Origin: Cedecea davisae DSM 4568
GTDB lineage: Bacteria; Pseudomonadota; Gammaproteobacteria; Enterobacterales; Enterobacteriaceae
NCBI RefSeq assembly: GCF_000412335.2
Contig: NZ_KE161030.1
Location: 2,824,352-2,888,351, forward strand
DNA length: 64,000 nucleotides
Direction of reading: 5' to 3'
Position numbers and translations under genes: made by a program. The first letter of the stretch is position 1. Each line of letters starts with the position of its first letter. Shown here piece by piece: positions 1 through 8,624 of the stretch. A model generated the notes under the pieces. That model was given only the letters and a program-made list of their open reading frames with translations, had not been told where the DNA came from and did no database searches.

Positions 1-2
1 AC

Positions 3-1097
3 CATTGGCAGAAAATTTATGGTGGAGGATGTGGGAAGCTTGAGCATCCAAGCGTGAGAGAGATCGGAAAAGAAGCTAACTTTCGGTCTGTTAAGAAAAT
101 AGTTGATGCACTCAATCGCATGAGGCCAGAGCTGAAGCAATTCGTTCAAGACCCTGAGTCTAAGGGTGAAATATGCATTTTTCATACTAATAACTGGCAG
201 GGAGTACGTCAAAAAGGACCTCACTGGGCAGGCGATCTACCTTTGACTGATGGACATGCCACTTTGGTACGCGTTAAGACCGCGCTAGAACTTGACGGTT
301 GGGACTTATCACCCAAGCACACGAAGATCCTCATGTTGACTCATAAACTTTTGGCTAATCAACAAGGCTATTCTAATTTGGCGGCAGCTTTTCGATACAA
401 TGAATCATTCACCAAGAAGGAGCAGGAACACATTGCTTTCTTTGTTGATAAATTAGAACCAGCCTGTGATGCTTTCTCTAATCGTAAGTATGGAATGATG
501 TTTGAATCCCTAGGGGGTTCTACACCTCACTTACGGAGTCATTCCGACAAAGCCAGTTGGCACGATGCAATGTCACAGTTGCTTGCTATCCAGAGTACAG
601 GAAGTGTTGGCGAGGTGATCGATCACTTACATAAAGTGCGAAAACCAAGACTTCCTGATGCCATCGAAAAGCACGAACTTGAGCTCCGTGAGTTCAACGA
701 GGCTGCTGGTGTTGAGTTGCCACGAACGCTGGAAGAATTAAAAAATTTCCGAAATGTTGCATATTCTGAAGTGAAGGCGCTTCGCAATTACCTTGTAGGT
801 TACTCGCCTTTTGAAACGCAACATGGCGTCAAAGGCGCTGAATTTGATAATGTATTGATCGTAGTTGGACGTGGCTGGAATCAGTATAACTTCGGTGAGA
901 TGCTGGAACTTGCCAGCGCTAAAGTAGTTCCCCCACCAAAAGAAGAAGCATTTGAACGTAACCGCAATTTGTTCTATGTCGCCTGCTCAAGACCACAAAA
1001 GAGGCTTTCCATCTTGTTCACACAGTTCTTGTCACCAGAAGCACTTAATACTCTTGAAAATTGGTTCGGAATCGATGCGATTAAACCAGCACCATAG
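3..1097 (+). CDS. UvrD/Rep-like superfamily 1 helicase, C-terminal part (5' end outside window)
   Basis: The frame is open from base 3, so the gene starts left of the window and only about 364 C-terminal residues are seen. Late helicase motifs are visible: motif V-like HGVKGAEFDNVLIV around 820-865 and motif VI-like NLFYVACSRPQKRL around 967-1010, which fits the 2A domain of UvrD/PcrA helicases. The Walker A part is not in the window. Helicases of this shape often pair with an OLD-family nuclease (as in Gabija GajA/GajB), and defence genes follow here. The Gabija assignment is inference because the partner gene is not visible. Confidence 0.75.
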   Translation, partial: HWQKIYGGGCGKLEHPSVREIGKEANFRSVKKIVDALNRMRPELKQFVQDPESKGEICIFHTNNWQGVRQKGPHWAGDLPLTDGHATLVRVKTALELDGWDLSPKHTKILMLTHKLLANQQGYSNLAAAFRYNESFTKKEQEHIAFFVDKLEPACDAFSNRKYGMMFESLGGSTPHLRSHSDKASWHDAMSQLLAIQSTGSVGEVIDHLHKVRKPRLPDAIEKHELELREFNEAAGVELPRTLEELKNFRNVAYSEVKALRNYLVGYSPFETQHGVKGAEFDNVLIVVGRGWNQYNFGEMLELASAKVVPPPKEEAFERNRNLFYVACSRPQKRLSILFTQFLSPEALNTLENWFGIDAIKPAP

Positions 1098-1238
1098 TCG
1101 TTCTGACAGGAATAATCTACCTTGAACTTGAAGAAATTTCATTTATAAGTAGTAGCTTATTAACTAATAAAAAAATTTTTATTAATCTGTGAAAAACATT
1201 ATCAGAATTATCTTAATAAGTATAAAACATTAAAAGGG

Positions 1239-2456
1239 ATGCTGAACTTGGGGAAAAATATCGTTGTTTGTTGTGATGGTACTGGTAACGAAGTGAATGC
1301 AGAACTGTCAAATGTTCTTAAACTTTACCGTGTTATGAGTATAAATAATACTCAAGTAGTTTACTACAACCCAGGCATTGGTACTATTGGGCTACATAAT
1401 CCATGGCAGCGATTCAGACAGAAAGTTCGTGGTTTGTTTGAGTTAGCCACGGGTTTTGGCCTGGATAAAGACATTCTTAATGCTTATCGTTATCTTTGTG
1501 AGAACCATATTAATGGGGATAAAATATGGTTATTTGGTTTTAGCCGAGGAGCTTATACAGTGCGAGTTCTGGCGGCATTTGTGAATATGATAGGGCTTCT
1601 TAGCAAGGACCAGTTAAATCTTGCTGAATATGCGTTAGCTGCATATAAACGGGCAAGCTCATATGGCTACACAGAAGCACAATATGCCGAAAATTCAAGT
1701 GAACCTAAACGATCTTCCTCTGCATTGGCTGATGCTTGGCATCTGGCCCGTGTAACCAGAACCCGCAAGGTCCAGATCGAATTCATTGGAGTCTGGGATA
1801 CAGTATCCTCTGTATTTGCACCTAAAAAATACGGCTTAATACCTTGTATTGAGAATCTACTTTACACCCAGAAAAATCCTATAGTTAAATGTTTTCGCCA
1901 AGCGATCGCTATTGATGAACGTCGTAGGATGTTCCGTTTACATCATTGGAATGATCCACAACCCTTTAGAGAGAAATCTTTTAATACTGAGAGTGACGTA
2001 GAACAGAACATCAAACAAGTCTGGTTTGCTGGTGTACATGCAGATATTGGAGGAGGATATCCAGAAGCAGAAAGTGGCCTGTCAAAATTTCCTCTCGCTT
2101 GGATGATAAAAGAAGCTCGTGATTGTGGCTTACTTGTTAATCAAGCAAATATAAATCGACTGGTATTTGGTAAGCCCCGGAAAGGTAGCAAATACTTTTA
2201 TGTCGAACCTAATGCAACAGCAAAATTGCATGATTCATTAACTTCATTCTGGAAAGCATTGGAATGGATACCTAAGAAGCTGACAACGAGGGAGTGGGAA
2301 AATCGCAGGTCATGGTTAGGATTTTATTTCCCTAGAGGTGAGCCTAGATTAATTCCTGAGGGTGCCTTGATTCATAGTTCAGTTCGCTTAAGAATGAAAC
2401 TGTCTGGATACAAACCTATTAACCTTCCCCACCGGTATGAGTATACAGATGATTAA
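1239..2456 (+). CDS. DUF2235 alpha/beta hydrolase
   Basis: This 405-residue protein has the DUF2235 (Tle1-like) hydrolase layout: an N-terminal CCDGTGN motif, nucleophile elbow GFSRG (Ser102), VWDTV (Asp187) and GVHADIGGGYPE (His267), giving a complete Ser-Asp-His triad. The family includes phospholipases delivered by type VI secretion, but no secretion genes (vgrG, paar, immunity) are near. The setting is a defence island, so a stand-alone intracellular role is possible. The strong Shine-Dalgarno AAAAGGG (1232-1238) touches the ATG at 1239 and is better spaced for a TTG at 1248, giving MGKNIVVCCDGTGN; the real start may be 1248. No transmembrane segment or signal peptide is evident. Confidence 0.8.
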   Translation: MLNLGKNIVVCCDGTGNEVNAELSNVLKLYRVMSINNTQVVYYNPGIGTIGLHNPWQRFRQKVRGLFELATGFGLDKDILNAYRYLCENHINGDKIWLFGFSRGAYTVRVLAAFVNMIGLLSKDQLNLAEYALAAYKRASSYGYTEAQYAENSSEPKRSSSALADAWHLARVTRTRKVQIEFIGVWDTVSSVFAPKKYGLIPCIENLLYTQKNPIVKCFRQAIAIDERRRMFRLHHWNDPQPFREKSFNTESDVEQNIKQVWFAGVHADIGGGYPEAESGLSKFPLAWMIKEARDCGLLVNQANINRLVFGKPRKGSKYFYVEPNATAKLHDSLTSFWKALEWIPKKLTTREWENRRSWLGFYFPRGEPRLIPEGALIHSSVRLRMKLSGYKPINLPHRYEYTDD

Positions 2457-2984
2457 CTCCTATTATTAATGTTGTAACAGCCAGAATATATTAGGGTGTA
2501 GACTTACTATATTGTCCTCTCAGGACATGCCTATTTACACTCTCTTATGCAGATTCCCTATAAGACTAGGGTTGAAGAAATATATTATGGATAGAATCAA
2601 AATGTATATTTCTGTTGATGTTGATATACCTAAGCTTATACTCGAAATATTTAGCCTTCTTTTCATCGGACCCTGTCTTTTTGAACGGTAACTCTCTTGA
2701 ACAGTCTGTAGAAAATTAGATCTTTTTTGTAATCAGAGTCTGACTGTACAACTCGGTGTGATATATATCCGATTTATCAGAGCGGTATTTATAACTACTG
2801 TGGTTAACCTCGATTAAGTGGTAGAGTATATCCACAGGATATACACGCCCTGATTTTTCAGATTAACGAGAACTGTTCAGGGACTCTGACGAAGAGAGCA
2901 CTAGCTTTTTAATATTTTTCTCTCTATTTCAATATGTTGTGGCTTTTTATTCAACAAACGTATTTCAATTTATTCCCAGGTAAT
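2457..2984. other. AT-rich intergenic stretch without a supportable gene
   Basis: About 530 bases between the hydrolase gene and the IS3 relic. Only short open frames are present; the longest reasonable one is 34 codons at 2587-2691 with no recognisable product or ribosome binding site. It is probably decayed mobile DNA. Confidence 0.5.
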
Positions 2985-3184
2985 AGAGAAGATTTCTTTT
3001 TTCCTGTCACTCGTTCTGTAATTGTCTAACAATCAGGTCATTATTGAAAGGCCTTAATCCATGCTTTTGCTACTTCAACAGCTGTGTAGTTCTGTTCGAC
3101 AAGAAATTAAGCCGGTTCACGTTTGAACTGCGCACTAAAATCTAATTTTTCATTGAAGCGGTTGTACTGTTCTGAGGTGAGCAT
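2985..3184 (-). pseudogene. IS3-family transposase orfA relic
   Basis: Reading leftward from an ATG at 3184 gives MLTSEQYNRFNEKLDFSAQF, then KREPA, a stop, FLVEQNYTAVEVAKAW, a frame change, and RQLQNE, a stop, QEKRNLL. This follows the N-terminal helix-turn-helix of IS3-group OrfA proteins (pattern KxDFSAQFKRESAxLVxxQNYT...RQLxxERQ). In-frame stops, a frameshift and the missing orfB show an old decayed insertion. It supports the mobile origin of the region. Confidence 0.7.
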
Positions 3185-3286
3185 GTCACCTCTGTCTTGG
3201 TGGAAAAATTCAGTATTTCACTTCATCGTTCCTTAGCAATTAAGTATTGGCAAAGGATAAAATTTTTTAATTTGATTATACGACAA

Positions 3287-3787
3287 TCATTTTTTTAAAG
3301 CTTCACTATAAAATTCATTTTTATAGACCCATGCCTTTATCCCATCTTGACATAATGAAGTTCCAACTATAATAAAAATAGGAGATCTTATAATCTCTTT
3401 ATTCATAACATAGAATCGCTCAATACTAATTTTATCTTGATATGACAACTTAGGGATTTCTTGGGGGTGAGTGTGCCAATAACCTGCAAAAACTAAACCA
3501 TTTCCTCTCGCTAGGTTCTGTTCTGATTCACATCTATTAGAATTGAACTCTACCCAATTTTTTGAGGATTTATCATCTGGATGTGGTAACGTTGCGGAAG
3601 TTAGCCATAATCCATTGTTGAATGAGATATCTATAAATAACTGCCCGCCACATTCATTTTTATTATTGTATTGCCTATGCGAATCAAATACATCGTAAAC
3701 ATCTTTACTCACATGCAATTCAAAATCATATTCATTCCAATCCCAAATCCATGCTAGCGTGGGGATATTATTTGTCATGCCATTCAT
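3287..3787 (-). CDS. cap3: CBASS Cap3: JAB/JAMM-family isopeptidase
   Basis: 166 residues with a full JAMM zinc-protease signature: Glu45 in ECGGQLF, then His105-x-His107 with Ser115 and Asp118 (HTHPQEIPKLSYQD). In type II CBASS, Cap3 removes the CD-NTase from the targets to which Cap2 conjugates it, like a deubiquitinase. The gene overlaps the end of cap2 by 20 bases and is the last gene of the leftward operon. The ATG at 3787 has GGTGA six bases upstream; an internal ATG at 3778 is the alternative. Assignment rests on the motif and on the neighbouring E2-E1 and cyclase genes. Confidence 0.9.
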   Translation of the reverse strand: MNGMTNNIPTLAWIWDWNEYDFELHVSKDVYDVFDSHRQYNNKNECGGQLFIDISFNNGLWLTSATLPHPDDKSSKNWVEFNSNRCESEQNLARGNGLVFAGYWHTHPQEIPKLSYQDKISIERFYVMNKEIIRSPIFIIVGTSLCQDGIKAWVYKNEFYSEALKK

Positions 3788-5525
3788 TTTTAATCACCAT
3801 ACTTTCAATATTGTCAGCTATCTCAGGACCTATGTATTGACCGCCAGACATAATAATTTTTCGACTTTCAGTAACAAAGGAGTTCCATGTATTACATTCC
3901 AAGCTGTCATTTTTTTCCAAAACGTTTAATACGGATTTTGATACCATGCCTGCAATCTGTTGAATGCTTAATGAGCTCCCTGGAATGAAACCTACACCAC
4001 AAGCAGGCAATTTATGATATCCATTATTCTCCCAATGAGTAAATTTCTTTATGAAATTCCCCCTTCGATCAAATAAATGTCTCGCATCGGCAGTTTTTGT
4101 TTTATCACTACATATAACATGGCCAACGAAAGCGAATGGTTCTACCCAAGCTTGCACAAATGCCATATCTTTAATCTTAGATTTCATTTCCCAAAGAAAA
4201 TATTCATTTGACCAGTCAGCAGAAGTTGAAACAATACAATCATATAAATTGATATTAATGTCTTTATAAAAGAGTGCTTCATAAAAAGTTTTTGGAATCG
4301 CTGTTATTAGAGCTGTTGGTATGCAAGACTTAAGATGGCTTTTAAGGGCTATAGATTTATTTTTCCCTAGGTCGTCAATTGTTAATATATGCCTACCTAA
4401 ATTTGAATCATCTAGAGAATCAGGGTCAACAATTGTCAAATCAGTTATGCCTGAATGTATTAGTTGTGATGCAACGTGACTCCCAAGTGAACCTGCACCT
4501 ATCAGGAGAACTTTTTTTTTGGTATTTTCTTCAACTTTAAAATCTTTTGAACGTGAAAAAATAACTTCATTATCAAGAATGAAGGTATCAGTTATTAGTA
4601 ACTTATCTTTTTCACCAATCAGGTTTGCCTGAGGTTTTTTTTTCGCCTTCCTTAATCCAAAATTAAATGTCTGATTATCTCTAACCCCTTTCCTTTTAAT
4701 CAAAAATGATATTATGCTAACAGGCTCTGAATTAAATATCTCAAGTATCACCCATCTTAATGGATAATTAGAATCATTTTCTAACCAATCTTTAAGGGCT
4801 TGAATATCATTGCCATTAGCATGACCTGAGAGCCAATCAACTAGACCAAGGGCAGTTGGTAATTTTACATTTGGTGTAGATGTAAGTTTCAAATAAAAAG
4901 CCCCCTTTGCAGCATCAATTTTCTTTTTAGATGGAGAAACCTGCCATTGATAGTGTTCTAAAATTTTTATTTCTTTGTCTGAAATCCAAATTTCTTCCCT
5001 GCCTGATGTATCACTCTTAGATAAAGTATACAATGGTGCTGAGATTTTTGGCTTATTTAGAAGAATTAACCTCTGCTTACTTAATGCAACTTGCATGCCC
5101 CAATAACTAATGATTTCACTATCAAACTCATTTTTTATCTGACTAGAATTTTTATACTCGCAGACTAATGAGATGAGTTTGCCGAGTCTATAGAATGTAT
5201 TATCTATAACCTCGACAGGATCACCATATACAGCCTTATCTCCGCCCCCAAACAAACAAACGAAATCATCTAAGATATGAGGCCATTCTAACCATGGACT
5301 TGGTATTATGGATAATATTAATGCTACACTGGGGAAGTTTTCACTGAAGCCTATTTGTAACCTCCTGTTTATCCCTAAATAATCAACTGGTAGGCTTAAC
5401 TCAAATCGTATCACTTCCTTTTTATTTATTGCATCAACCTCAATTAGATAGCAATCACTAAATATTTCATTAAGCCTTTCTACACCTGCCTGAATGGCAG
5501 GTGTAATTTTATTAGTCTTATCCAA
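3768..5525 (-). CDS. cap2: CBASS Cap2: E2-E1 ubiquitin-like conjugating enzyme
   Basis: Counted from a TTG start at 5525 the protein has 585 residues. An N-terminal E2-like (UBC) fold carries the probable catalytic Cys90 (WPHILDDFVCLFG). A linker follows, then a ThiF-type E1 adenylation domain with GAGSLG at 343-348, DxDSLDDSNLGRH after it, and the E1 catalytic Cys509 (LPACGVGFIPG). In type II CBASS, Cap2 adenylates the C-terminus of the CD-NTase and conjugates it to target molecules, which primes the cyclase. The TTG overlaps the cyclase stop by 8 bases, suggesting coupled translation; a GTG at 5582 would extend the frame but overlaps the cyclase by 65 bases. It overlaps cap3 downstream. Confidence 0.9.
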   Translation of the reverse strand: MDKTNKITPAIQAGVERLNEIFSDCYLIEVDAINKKEVIRFELSLPVDYLGINRRLQIGFSENFPSVALILSIIPSPWLEWPHILDDFVCLFGGGDKAVYGDPVEVIDNTFYRLGKLISLVCEYKNSSQIKNEFDSEIISYWGMQVALSKQRLILLNKPKISAPLYTLSKSDTSGREEIWISDKEIKILEHYQWQVSPSKKKIDAAKGAFYLKLTSTPNVKLPTALGLVDWLSGHANGNDIQALKDWLENDSNYPLRWVILEIFNSEPVSIISFLIKRKGVRDNQTFNFGLRKAKKKPQANLIGEKDKLLITDTFILDNEVIFSRSKDFKVEENTKKKVLLIGAGSLGSHVASQLIHSGITDLTIVDPDSLDDSNLGRHILTIDDLGKNKSIALKSHLKSCIPTALITAIPKTFYEALFYKDININLYDCIVSTSADWSNEYFLWEMKSKIKDMAFVQAWVEPFAFVGHVICSDKTKTADARHLFDRRGNFIKKFTHWENNGYHKLPACGVGFIPGSSLSIQQIAGMVSKSVLNVLEKNDSLECNTWNSFVTESRKIIMSGGQYIGPEIADNIESMVIKNEWHDK

Positions 5526-6795
5526 GGCGTTCGACCGTCCCTGCGTTAGCTTGACCTGTCCCTGATAACGTACCAAAAGCACTAAGTACCGTTTTATTCA
5601 GCGTTTCGCCAGATTTCCTTCCCGGTAATGTCCAGGACCTGCCAAATTCTTTTGATATCTCATTTATCATAGATTGTGGGACACCAAATTTATCACTAAC
5701 TTCCTGCTCAAATCGATGCTGTGTTCCCCAATCGCTCAAACCCAGTGCTATATCAGTGATAGCATCAGCATGCCATTCATAAAAAGCAGACATGTACATA
5801 TCACCTTCTCCGTTATTTCTATTCCATTTTTCAGCAAAGTTCTCACCTTCATCACATGGATTTAATACTTGGTATTCATTATTTACATAATTAACATATT
5901 GAGTCATATCCGATACAATTGAGAACATTACATCGATCGGTCTCATTGGTTTTGACGCAGATCTTAACGCAATATTATAATAAGCTTGGGTTGCTAGTGT
6001 TGTAATAACCGCAGAAATTGGTCTATAAAGCTCAGATGAAGAACGAATAGCCCAGCGATCACGATGCCTTTTCAATAGTTTAATCGTTGCGCCAAGAGGG
6101 TGAGAATCTGTATATTCTTGATATTGGGGAATAGGATCCATTGTGGATTTAGCAAATTCTTCATTGCTAACAATACTATCCATAGTTCTTGTTGATTCAG
6201 AGATCATTACAATTTTTTCAGTGCTGACACTCTCAAGCCATTGGGAATAGGAGCGCGGCGAACTTGCTTTCCAACCATCTACCCTATCTGGAACAAGCAG
6301 TTTACCATATCCATCATCTTCATTATTGCCATAGGTTTTAATAGCAGGTGTTATATCAATATGAAAACCAGGATTTTCATCAGAATAAACGATTCTGATA
6401 CCTCGTCTCAGTTGCTCTGGTTCAGCCTTAACAGTTGACTCGGCTTTAAATAAAGCTTCAATTGCAAGCAACACATCCTCCGAGCTTGAGTTTGAGGCGT
6501 TAGGTAATAGTATGATAGCATCTGCATCAATAGTTGCCATATCACCCTTGGCCTCAGGGGCAGGTTTGACAGTAGTCTTCAGCCCAATGGATCCTTGGAT
6601 AAATATATGAGCCCCGGATAAAAAATACTCTTGAGCTTTATCTAGGACTTTTTGTAATTGAGCATATCGGCTTTCAATTAAATCATATTGTGTTTGACTT
6701 AAAGATATTTTTTTAGAGGCTTCGAGGAGCATCTGCTCCCAACTATTTACTTGTGTAGAATCTTGTGCTGTAAAGTCTAAAACTTGAGAGCTCAT
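5518..6795 (-). CDS. cdn: CBASS CD-NTase (cGAS/DncV-like nucleotidyltransferase)
   Basis: 425 residues with the polymerase-beta-type active site of CD-NTases: GS at 68-69 (QGSIGLKTT), the metal-binding pair Asp90/Asp92 (IDADAIILLP) and the third acid Asp147 (GFHIDITPAI). The enzyme is expected to make a cyclic oligonucleotide on phage infection, which switches on the effector. The last residue is glycine (...TVERLG), as needed for Cap2-mediated C-terminal conjugation. The clade and the nucleotide product cannot be told from sequence alone. It lies 24 bases after the exonuclease gene and overlaps cap2 by 8 bases. A Shine-Dalgarno-like AGGAG sits just upstream of the ATG. Confidence 0.92.
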   Translation of the reverse strand: MSSQVLDFTAQDSTQVNSWEQMLLEASKKISLSQTQYDLIESRYAQLQKVLDKAQEYFLSGAHIFIQGSIGLKTTVKPAPEAKGDMATIDADAIILLPNASNSSSEDVLLAIEALFKAESTVKAEPEQLRRGIRIVYSDENPGFHIDITPAIKTYGNNEDDGYGKLLVPDRVDGWKASSPRSYSQWLESVSTEKIVMISESTRTMDSIVSNEEFAKSTMDPIPQYQEYTDSHPLGATIKLLKRHRDRWAIRSSSELYRPISAVITTLATQAYYNIALRSASKPMRPIDVMFSIVSDMTQYVNYVNNEYQVLNPCDEGENFAEKWNRNNGEGDMYMSAFYEWHADAITDIALGLSDWGTQHRFEQEVSDKFGVPQSMINEISKEFGRSWTLPGRKSGETLNKTVLSAFGTLSGTGQANAGTVERLG

Positions 6796-6819
6796 GTTAA
6801 TCTCCTAATGAAAATGATA

Positions 6820-7362
6820 TTATTTTTTTGAAATAATACTAAATATTTCCGATTGATATATCGCATCCTTAAGAGCATCATGGCTTGCCATATTTTTTGT
6901 TTTTAATTTAATATCTATTTTACTAGATTTAGTTTCCTGCCAAAGTGTCCCAAACCTTCCCATGTAATATGATTTGATATCTAACGCTGTGAACCCAAAT
7001 GGATTTTTTCCAATATGTTTTATGAATGCATAATTAATAAATGACCAATCAAAAGCAGCATTGAACCCAACGAAAACTAAGTTTTTTTGTTTGAACTCAC
7101 TTCTCTCAAGCCAATTACTAAAGAGCTCCATGGCGAGAATTATGTTTCTCCCATTTGCATTCAAATAGTCAATATCTAACCCAGTTACGGCAAGAGCATC
7201 ATCCTCAACCAAGCCTCCCTGTGGTTTAACTAAGCAACTGAAATTATCTTCAGGTTTTCCAACTACACAGGCACCGATACTAATTAGATCATATACCCCC
7301 GGGATGGGCCCAGTTGTCTCTATATCAACAGATATATATACTTCAGGATAGAGCATTGACAT
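6820..7362 (-). CDS. DEDDh 3'-5' exonuclease, first gene of CBASS operon
   Basis: 180 residues forming a single DnaQ/RNase T-type exonuclease domain. All five DEDDh residues are present: Asp13 and Glu15 (SVDIETTG), Asp105 (GFNAAFDWSFI), His161 and Asp166 (SHDALKDA). Exonucleases of this kind occur as accessory proteins in some CBASS operons (a predicted 3'-5' exonuclease has been named Cap18), where they might trim nucleic acid or limit signalling; the role here is inference. It is the promoter-proximal gene, 24 bases before the CD-NTase gene. Met1 or Met3 could be the start; neither has a strong Shine-Dalgarno sequence. Confidence 0.88.
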   Translation of the reverse strand: MSMLYPEVYISVDIETTGPIPGVYDLISIGACVVGKPEDNFSCLVKPQGGLVEDDALAVTGLDIDYLNANGRNIILAMELFSNWLERSEFKQKNLVFVGFNAAFDWSFINYAFIKHIGKNPFGFTALDIKSYYMGRFGTLWQETKSSKIDIKLKTKNMASHDALKDAIYQSEIFSIISKK

Positions 7363-7499
7363 CGTAAACTCATTTTAGTTAATTGAGATCAACCCTTTAT
7401 GAAAAATAACAAATCAACAAAAAAAGTCAATTAATCAATAGGCGCCCCAATCAAAAAAGTGCTAACATTTTGTTTTTTATAATCTTTTAAATAGAAATC

Positions 7500-8497
7500 G
7501 GCTTTGTTGGATATAGATAAACCAAACTTTTGCTCAATGGTAAACCCAGCCTCCTACCAACACCGGGAATCCTATGGAAAATCAGAATCTTAAAATCACT
7601 AACTGGAGCTCTTACAACGAGGCCCTTATTAACTGTGTCTTTGCCAACTTCTGGCTAGACGATAAATCTATTAAGGCATGGTATTAGTCATCAACGCCTT
7701 CATCATAGGGAAGACCACGACGCTATTCTGACCTTGCCATCATGACTGTATTGGTTATATAGCACGTATTCCGGCTGAATCTTCGGGCTGCATAGACTGA
7801 TTCCATTTTTTTAACTAATGGATTTTCCCCTACGGGTCCGGATTACAACAGCCTCGCCAGCACGGAATGCCTGATAACACAAGTCTTAGAAAGACTAGCC
7901 GAAGTGAAATCGTCCATTTGGTAATAGATTCAGCAGGGGTGAAAGTCGTCGGTGAAGATGAGTGGAATATCATTGAACACGATAAAGTGCGCCATCGCAC
8001 CTGGCGAAAGCTGAGCCTTGCTGTAGGTGCAAAAACGCATGAAATTACTTGTTCTAACCTATCGCCGGACAATGTGACGGAGGCAGGAGTCTCACCGAAA
8101 TTTATACGAAATACCCACCCTAAAATCAGCTCAGCTAAAGCGGATGGTACTTACGATACGCCGTTATGTCACAAAGCACAGTGGATTAAGAGCATCAGGG
8201 CGCTGATGACCCGCAAGGGGCGGAGACAGCATCGTACTGTTGCGAATCAGCCTCTGAGCGGGAGTGATTCGTGCCGTATGAACAACAGAGTATGCCCGCC
8301 GTTGGATAGCCGAAATAGCTATGTCCGAAGTGAAACAGTTATTCGGTGGTTAACCTGGTTGTGACCTTTATTCTCTTGAGCTATATTAATAGCCTGCTTC
8401 CAAACATATTGAACTATGGGATGGCGCGAGTATCGTCTGACAGCAATAACCGGTTAAGTGTATGCTTATCCAAAAGCTGATTTAGTCAACAAAGCTT
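7500..8497 (+). mobile_element. Decayed IS903-like (IS5 family) insertion sequence
   Basis: The left terminal repeat at 7500-7518 (GGCTTTGTTGGATATAGAT) and the inverted right end at 8479-8497 (RC AGCTTTGTTGACTAAATC) resemble the IS903 terminal repeat GGCTTTGTTGAATAAATC. The span, about 1.0 kb, is close to IS903. No 9-bp target duplication is recognisable, so the insertion is old. It separates the leftward CBASS operon from the rightward effector gene, starting 138 bases upstream of the exonuclease start codon. Confidence 0.8.
7574..8400 (+). pseudogene. IS903-like transposase pseudogene
   Basis: From the ATG at 7574 the frame reads MENQNLKITNWSSYNEAL and runs to a stop, close to the start of IS903-group transposases (KxKITNWxxYNxAL). 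Continuing in shifted frames gives GRPRRYSDLAIMTVLVI and then SEIVHLVIDSAGVKVVGEDEW, RHRTWRKLSLAVGAKTHEI and AKADGTYDTPLCH, all matching DDE transposase blocks. Several in-frame stops and frameshifts make it non-functional. The open stretch 7867-8364 is part of this relic, not a separate gene. Confidence 0.85.
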
Positions 8498-8624
8498 TCC
8501 AGCATGAAATTGTTGATATTTTTGAAGGCACAACATAATATTTTACTATATTGCAATCTCGATGCCTGCCAAAAGCAAAGTCATATTTATTTGAGTCAAA
8601 TATAAATTTGATCGGGAGCCTAAA

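Noticed and set aside
1239..2456. DUF2235 protein as a type VI secretion effector
   Set aside because: No vgrG, PAAR, chaperone or immunity gene is in reach; only the domain supports the idea.
2587..2691. A 34-codon open frame as a small gene
   Set aside because: No ribosome binding site, no recognisable sequence and degenerate surroundings.
7867..8364. A 165-codon open frame as an intact gene
   Set aside because: It is a central fragment of the decayed IS903-like transposase, flanked by in-frame stops and frameshifts.
7491..8506. A 9-bp target duplication around the IS903-like element
   Set aside because: Flanks at 7491-7499 and 8498-8506 do not match, so no recent insertion can be claimed.
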